Below, in pieces: positions 14,575-17,334 of a stretch of 17,334 nucleotides of DNA. A program made the translations under genes and the position numbers. This DNA comes from CAZTII01 sp964613305 (GTDB lineage Bacteria > Bacillota_I > Bacilli_A > Erysipelotrichales > Erysipelotrichaceae): NCBI GenBank assembly GCA_964613305.1, contig CAZTII010000036.1, positions 1 to 17,334 of the forward strand, in the 5' to 3' direction. The notes under the pieces were generated by a model. That model was not told where the DNA came from, ran no database searches, and saw only the letters and a program-made list of their open reading frames with translations. Within the stretch, counting starts at the first letter, position 1. Each line of letters starts with the position of its first letter.

Positions 14575-14845
14575 ATGACTTTTGAAGAAGTAATGGCAAC
14601 TATTACGGTGTTAAGTAGAGCAAGAAGAAAAAACGATGATTGATGGTGTAGCTTGTCTTACGTTATGTTCAGAAGTTTGTTTTAATGTTAATTATTTAAT
14701 TTGAACTCGACCTTTTGATGAATCGCTTATCGATCAGCGATAAACATTTGAACTTGATTATTTTTTAGTTGCATATCAAGAAGCAACAAGTTGACTGATC
14801 TATACAATTGATAGTGGTGGGTTTAATACGATAACTAATCGCTAA
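14575..14845 (+). pseudogene. Possible degraded reading frame, family unknown
   Basis: No intact gene is present between the tRNA terminator and 14900. From ATG 14575 a 22-codon frame reads MTFEEVMATITVLSRARRKN up to TGA at 14641. In the next frame, from 14639 on, coding-like pieces follow each other (IDGVACLTLCSEVCFNVNYL, TRPFDESLIDQR, TFELDYFLVAYQEATS, LIYTIDSGGFNTITNR), separated by stops at 14702, 14741, 14792 and 14843. This looks like an old gene with one frameshift and several nonsense changes. The family is not recognised and chance cannot be excluded. Two overlapping small inverted repeats at 14722-14743 add little. Confidence 0.35.
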
Positions 14846-14899
14846 ATAAATCTAATTATGTAAAAAAGATGCGATACTTTAATATATGGAGGCGCTCTT

Positions 14900-15073
14900 A
14901 TGGGCAGCAACAATAGTAATCGTAATGAGAACAAACATGAAGTAATTGATAATTTTGAAATTATTGAAAAATACAAAAGTAGGACTGACTATAAAACCTA
15001 CTTATTTGACATATATATTGAAAGGTTCGGTATTAACAAGGATGAAGTATATTCTCGCCAAATTATACTTTAA
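14900..15073 (+). CDS. Small ORF, 57 aa, unknown function
   Basis: Starts at ATG 14900, 7 nt after a clean GGAGG (14888-14892), which is strong support for translation. The product is polar and mostly helical: MGSNNSNRNENKHEVIDNFE opens it, then a Lys/Tyr-rich stretch (EKYKSRTDYKTYLFDIYIER) and a short tail ending SRQIIL. There is no signal peptide or membrane segment. It belongs to no family I recognise. A terminator follows 16 nt after the stop, so it is a monocistronic unit. The end of the gene (15054-15060, CTCGCCA) can pair with one arm of that terminator, so translation could affect termination. Confidence 0.6.
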   Translation: MGSNNSNRNENKHEVIDNFEIIEKYKSRTDYKTYLFDIYIERFGINKDEVYSRQIIL

Positions 15074-15089
15074 TACGCCAAAAAGAAAA

Positions 15090-15124
15090 TAATGGCGAGA
15101 TTATTCTCGCCATTAATAATTTTT
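15090..15124 (+). terminator. Terminator after the 57-aa ORF, with a possible competing arm
   Basis: TAATGGCGAG (15090-15099), loop ATTATT, CTCGCCATTA (15106-15115), then a T-run (15120-15124): a 10-bp perfect stem. The decamer ATTCTCGCCA occurs both at 15051-15060 and 15103-15112, so the TGGCGAG arm has two equal upstream/downstream partners. Confidence 0.85.
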
Positions 15125-15152
15125 CATAGCCTAATATAATAAAAGCTATGAA
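15123..15152 (+). promoter_or_regulatory. -10 box framed by an inverted repeat
   Basis: TATAAT (15135-15140) lies between the perfect 8-bp arms TTCATAGC (15123-15130) and GCTATGAA (15145-15152). No good -35 is visible. The expected transcript start (about 15147) is next to the ATG at 15148. The arms could be an operator; this is inferred. Confidence 0.45.
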
Positions 15153-15267
15153 TAATCAACTAAATATTGTACTAGCAATCATGTATGTTTTATTGTTTGT
15201 AGTATACGTATATGCTATTATTTATTGCGGTTTAAAACTTAACAAACTAAAGAAAGAGTTAAAATAG
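15148..15267 (+). CDS. Small membrane peptide, 39 aa (putative)
   Basis: An ATG frame coding a single hydrophobic helix (about residues 7-30: IVLAIMYVLLFVVYVYAIIY) between a short polar head and a basic tail (KLNKLKKELK). This is the layout of many bacterial small membrane proteins, including type I toxins. There is no Shine-Dalgarno; the -10 box lies 7 nt upstream, so the mRNA might be leaderless. The ORF could also be chance in AT-rich DNA. No antisense RNA can be shown. Confidence 0.4.
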   Translation: MNNQLNIVLAIMYVLLFVVYVYAIIYCGLKLNKLKKELK

Positions 15268-15334
15268 TGTAAATAATATATACAATTTTAAAAGAAAGTA
15301 GTACGATTATTAAAAATGTAGAAAAGAGCATACT

Positions 15335-16366
15335 ATGGAAAAATATAGATGGATTATAATTTTACTATCAATTAGCGCACTTCCTTTGTTGGTAATTATT
15401 ATTCGCTTTATAAATTCATTACGGTATCCGCCACAAAAGTATGAAAATAGTGATGTTGATTTACGCAACATGGACGCATATCCAACAAAGGTTGATAGTT
15501 TAACTATTTCAAAAATTCAACAAAATCAAGTGAATGGTTTTCATATACTTCCAGATGAAAAAAAGAAATCAGGTATTGTTGTTACTCTTGGTGGCTCAGA
15601 AGGTGGTTGTGATTATTTTAAAGGCATTGAACTAGCTCAACAAGGATATGAAGTATTTTCTTTATTTTATTTTGGACAACAAAATCAGCCAGAAGTTTTA
15701 AATGAAGTTCCACTAGAGTTTTTTCAAGAGTTTTACTTGTTTGCACAAGAAAAAGGCTTCGACACACAAACAATTACAGTTATAGGAACTTCTAAAGGTG
15801 CAGAGTTAGCTTTATTGCTTAGCAAGTATTATGGTCAAATTAAAAATATTATTTTATACGCACCAAGTGCTTATGTATTTCATGGCTTAAATACCAAAGA
15901 TTATCAACACTCTACTTCTTCTTGGACGTATAATAAACAGGAAATTCCATACATTTCCTTCCGTAATTCATCAGTTAATTCCTTTCTAACAATGTTTTCA
16001 GCGATGATTTTTAATTATCCAATGTCCTTTTATAATCAATACAAAACAGCGATAGAAAATGCGAAAAACATTGAAGAAGCTACAATAAAAAGTAACTTTA
16101 AAGGAAATATTTTATTGTTTTCGGGAGAAAAGGATGCGATGATACCATCGTCTACTATGGCTAACTTGATTCATAAAAACAATAGTGATCGTGCTGAACA
16201 TGTATGTTATGAGAATGCAGGACATTTGTTTTTGCCTTGTGCTTATAGTCATGGTATATCATTTGGGGGAAGCAAAGAAGAAAATGAAAAAGCTAAAATC
16301 CATAGTGATATGAAACTCATTGAATTTTTAAACAAACATCATCAAAATAAATCGTTGCATTATTAA
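15335..16366 (+). CDS. Membrane-anchored alpha/beta hydrolase, BAAT_C / acyl-CoA thioester hydrolase-like
   Basis: A 343-residue protein with an N-terminal hydrophobic segment (about 6-28), likely a membrane anchor, followed by an alpha/beta hydrolase domain. The oxyanion-side strand is G-I-V-V-T-L-G-G-S-E-G-G (80-91). The nucleophile elbow is G151-T-S153-K-G, with D267 in S-G-E-K-D-A-M-I-P-S and H297 in N-A-G-H-L-F. This matches the BAAT C-terminal / acyl-CoA thioester hydrolase family, but here the nucleophile is Ser, not Cys as in BAAT itself, so an esterase, thioesterase or peptidase activity is open. The RBS is weak (AGAAAAGAG). No gene next to it clarifies the substrate. It lies in the accessory part of the window. 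Confidence 0.82.
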   Translation: MEKYRWIIILLSISALPLLVIIIRFINSLRYPPQKYENSDVDLRNMDAYPTKVDSLTISKIQQNQVNGFHILPDEKKKSGIVVTLGGSEGGCDYFKGIELAQQGYEVFSLFYFGQQNQPEVLNEVPLEFFQEFYLFAQEKGFDTQTITVIGTSKGAELALLLSKYYGQIKNIILYAPSAYVFHGLNTKDYQHSTSSWTYNKQEIPYISFRNSSVNSFLTMFSAMIFNYPMSFYNQYKTAIENAKNIEEATIKSNFKGNILLFSGEKDAMIPSSTMANLIHKNNSDRAEHVCYENAGHLFLPCAYSHGISFGGSKEENEKAKIHSDMKLIEFLNKHHQNKSLHY

Positions 16367-16382
16367 AATAGCTTGTTACAAT
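16355..16382 (+). promoter_or_regulatory. Promoter of the DsrE-like gene
   Basis: TTGCAT (16355-16360), 16-bp spacer, extended -10 TGTTACAAT (16374-16382). It overlaps the end of the hydrolase gene, so the DsrE-like gene is probably transcribed on its own. Confidence 0.55.
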
Positions 16383-16403
16383 TGAGGTAAGGATGGTAAA
16401 TAT

Positions 16404-16724
16404 ATGAAAATAGGAATGATTATTGAAACAAAAGAGCATGAAAAAGCGTGGAATGCGATGCGATTTGCGGTAACAGCTAAAAAAAATAATCACGAAGTAA
16501 AAGTATTTTTAATGGGCGAAGCAGTAGAAATTGTTACAATTGATGATGAAAAATACAATGTAGTTGCTCAAATTGACCAATTTGAACAACTTGGTGGAAT
16601 TATGTTAGCGTGTGGCACCTGTTTAAAATCAAGAAATATGACAGCGACTGAAGCCTGTCCATTATCAACGATGGTCGATTGTCTAAACGTTGTCGAGTGG
16701 GCGGATAAAGTAGTAACATTCTAA
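16404..16724 (+). CDS. DsrE/DsrF-like small sulfurtransferase-fold protein
   Basis: A 106-residue single-domain cytoplasmic protein of the DsrE-like superfamily: beta strand MKIGMIIET, helix KAWNAMRFAVTAKKN, strand VKVFLMGEAV, then G-G-I-M-L-A-C70-G-T-C73 and a helix ending in V-E-W-A-D-K-V-V-T-F. The C-G-T-C pair (C70, C73) and further C85 and C93 are where family members carry persulfide or bind metal. Known relatives relay sulfur in tRNA thiolation or sulfur oxidation; the partner here is unknown, and the TtcA-like gene is about 8 kb away. AAGGATGG gives the RBS. Its stop codon is built into the terminator stem. Confidence 0.8.
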   Translation: MKIGMIIETKEHEKAWNAMRFAVTAKKNNHEVKVFLMGEAVEIVTIDDEKYNVVAQIDQFEQLGGIMLACGTCLKSRNMTATEACPLSTMVDCLNVVEWADKVVTF

Positions 16725-16742
16725 AAGCACAATGTGCTTTTT
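16723..16742 (+). terminator. Terminator after the DsrE-like gene
   Basis: AAAAGCAC (16723-16730), loop AAT, GTGCTTTT (16734-16741), and a T-rich tail. An 8-bp perfect stem whose left arm starts inside the stop codon. Confidence 0.85.
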
Positions 16743-16752
16743 ATTTTATATA

Positions 16753-17049
16753 TCAGGTGACAAAACTGTTAGTGTTAATAAGCTTGAATTGATTGATATA
16801 CTATACACAAGAAGAATATCATAAACAGTCGCAGAAACCTGATCTAAAACTTGCGAAAAATAGTGAAGGAAGGATAATGGAAAGATAGTATTAAATAACA
16901 ACACGTTATTTTTGATAATTGTAGGTTTATTGTACATTTTTAAAATTACTCTAACTAATGACCGAGCACTTCAAATTGTATTTGGTATCGTAGGTTTTAT
17001 TTCGTTATCCATTGATATAAAGTATAGAATGTTTAATAATAAGTCATAG
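16753..17049 (+). pseudogene. Frameshifted remnant of a two-helix membrane protein
   Basis: Three abutting reading frames look like one protein broken by two frameshifts. Frame 1 (16753-16824) reads SGDKTVSVNKLELIDILYT. A +1 frame (16808-16888) reads QEEYHKQSQKPDLKLAKNSE then GRIMER. The third frame (from 16882) reads IVLNNNTLFLIIVGLLYIFK, continues with a second hydrophobic helix (QIVFGIVGFISLSI) and a basic tail, and stops at TAG 17047-17049. No start codon or RBS is seen at the 5' end, so the front is also missing. The C-terminal two-helix hairpin is convincing; family unknown. The opposite strand also has a 63-codon frame here, judged less likely to be real. Confidence 0.5.
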
Positions 17050-17087
17050 TTTAAAATATGAAAATAATGTGATGTTAAGCAAAGATA

Positions 17088-17096
17088 TGGTACAAT
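17088..17096 (+). promoter_or_regulatory. Extended -10 promoter of the final gene
   Basis: TGGTACAAT is an extended -10 element; no convincing -35. GAGGGGGAAG follows as RBS before the ATG at 17119. Confidence 0.5.
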
Positions 17097-17118
17097 TTGT
17101 GTATATGAGGGGGAAGTT

Positions 17119-17334
17119 ATGTTCAATTACGTCGAAAAGATTAAACCAGAAATAAAAGAGGATCAACTGTTTCAAGATGGATTAAGTCGTATTAAAAAAG
17201 TGCAAATTATTTTATTTTCTATTTTTATCGTTTTAACAATTGCCACATTGTTGATGAGCAGTGGTCCTAAAGATTTAAATACGGTAGCGAATATTGTAAT
17301 GCGATTAGCAGTGATTGTATTGTTATCTACTGGC
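17119..17334 (+). CDS. Membrane protein, 5' part only (cut by window end)
   Basis: Open from ATG 17119 to the window end (72 codons). The RBS GAGGGGG is strong and an extended -10 lies upstream. The N-terminus MFNYVEKIKPEIKEDQLFQD is polar, followed by a transmembrane helix (about 28-46, VQIILFSIFIVLTIATLLM), a short polar loop (SSGPKDLNT) and the start of a second helix (NIVMRLAVIVLL). It resembles a small integral membrane protein; no family is recognised from the part visible. It does not obviously resemble the broken gene just upstream. Confidence 0.75.
   Translation, partial: MFNYVEKIKPEIKEDQLFQDGLSRIKKVQIILFSIFIVLTIATLLMSSGPKDLNTVANIVMRLAVIVLLSTG

Noticed and set aside
16746..16937. 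63-codon minus-strand ORF
   Set aside because: No RBS, begins and ends without context, and the plus-strand frames there make a more protein-like sequence.
1..17334. CRISPR array, insertion sequence, integrase or prophage genes
   Set aside because: No regularly spaced direct repeats, transposase or integrase motifs, or long terminal inverted repeats were found on either strand.

Overview
This is a chromosomal window from a low-GC Bacillota (Firmicute), most likely a Bacilli/Erysipelotrichia-type lineage. The evidence is the AT-rich codon use, strong AGGAGG ribosome binding sites, extended -10 (TGnTATAAT-like) promoters, an infC-rpmI-rplT operon with an L20-type leader, and a reduced type VII secretion locus. 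The standard bacterial code fits: TAA, TAG and TGA all end genes, and no long reading frame contains TGA. The species cannot be named from the sequence alone.

Region 1 (1-6624, + strand) is a compact, translationally coupled type VII secretion (T7SS/ESX) operon. It holds two tandem WXG100 proteins, a lipoprotein with SLH-like and Big_2 (Ig-like) segments, an EssC/YukB-type FtsK-SpoIIIE ATPase with FHA-like N-terminus, and a YukD/EsaB-like ubiquitin-fold protein that probably starts at TTG. EssA, EssB/YukC and EsaA are not here. Two strong RNA hairpins sit at control points: a 10-bp perfect stem covering part of the first Shine-Dalgarno, and a 14-bp perfect (17-bp with wobbles) stem just inside the essC coding start.

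Region 2 (6621-8167, - strand) is a two-gene unit: a TtcA-like PP-loop ATPase and a radical SAM/SPASM-like protein, overlapping by 4 nt. It converges on the T7SS operon so tightly that the two stop codons overlap. Its promoter is interleaved with the truB promoter in an 11-bp perfect dyad.

Region 3 (8243-14483, + strand) is housekeeping and translation. First comes truB-ribF-rsmF-(RelA/SpoT-like protein), packed with overlaps or zero spacing. Then come an Asp23/Gls24-family gene with its own promoter and infC-rpmI-rplT, preceded by an attenuator leader, with infC apparently starting at AUC. A tRNA-Glu(CUC) with its own terminator follows.

Region 4 (14525-17334) is a loose accessory stretch with small or decayed genes. 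It contains a degraded reading frame, a 57-aa ORF with a good RBS followed by a terminator with a possible competing structure, and a 39-aa single-pass membrane ORF under a promoter framed by an inverted repeat. It also contains a membrane-anchored BAAT_C-type alpha/beta hydrolase, a DsrE-like protein, a frameshifted membrane-protein pseudogene, and the start of a two-helix membrane protein cut by the window end.

The parts most worth a second look are the minimal T7SS operon with its two RNA hairpins, the TtcA-like/radical SAM pair with its interleaved divergent promoter, and the small-ORF/attenuator-like region at 14900-15270.
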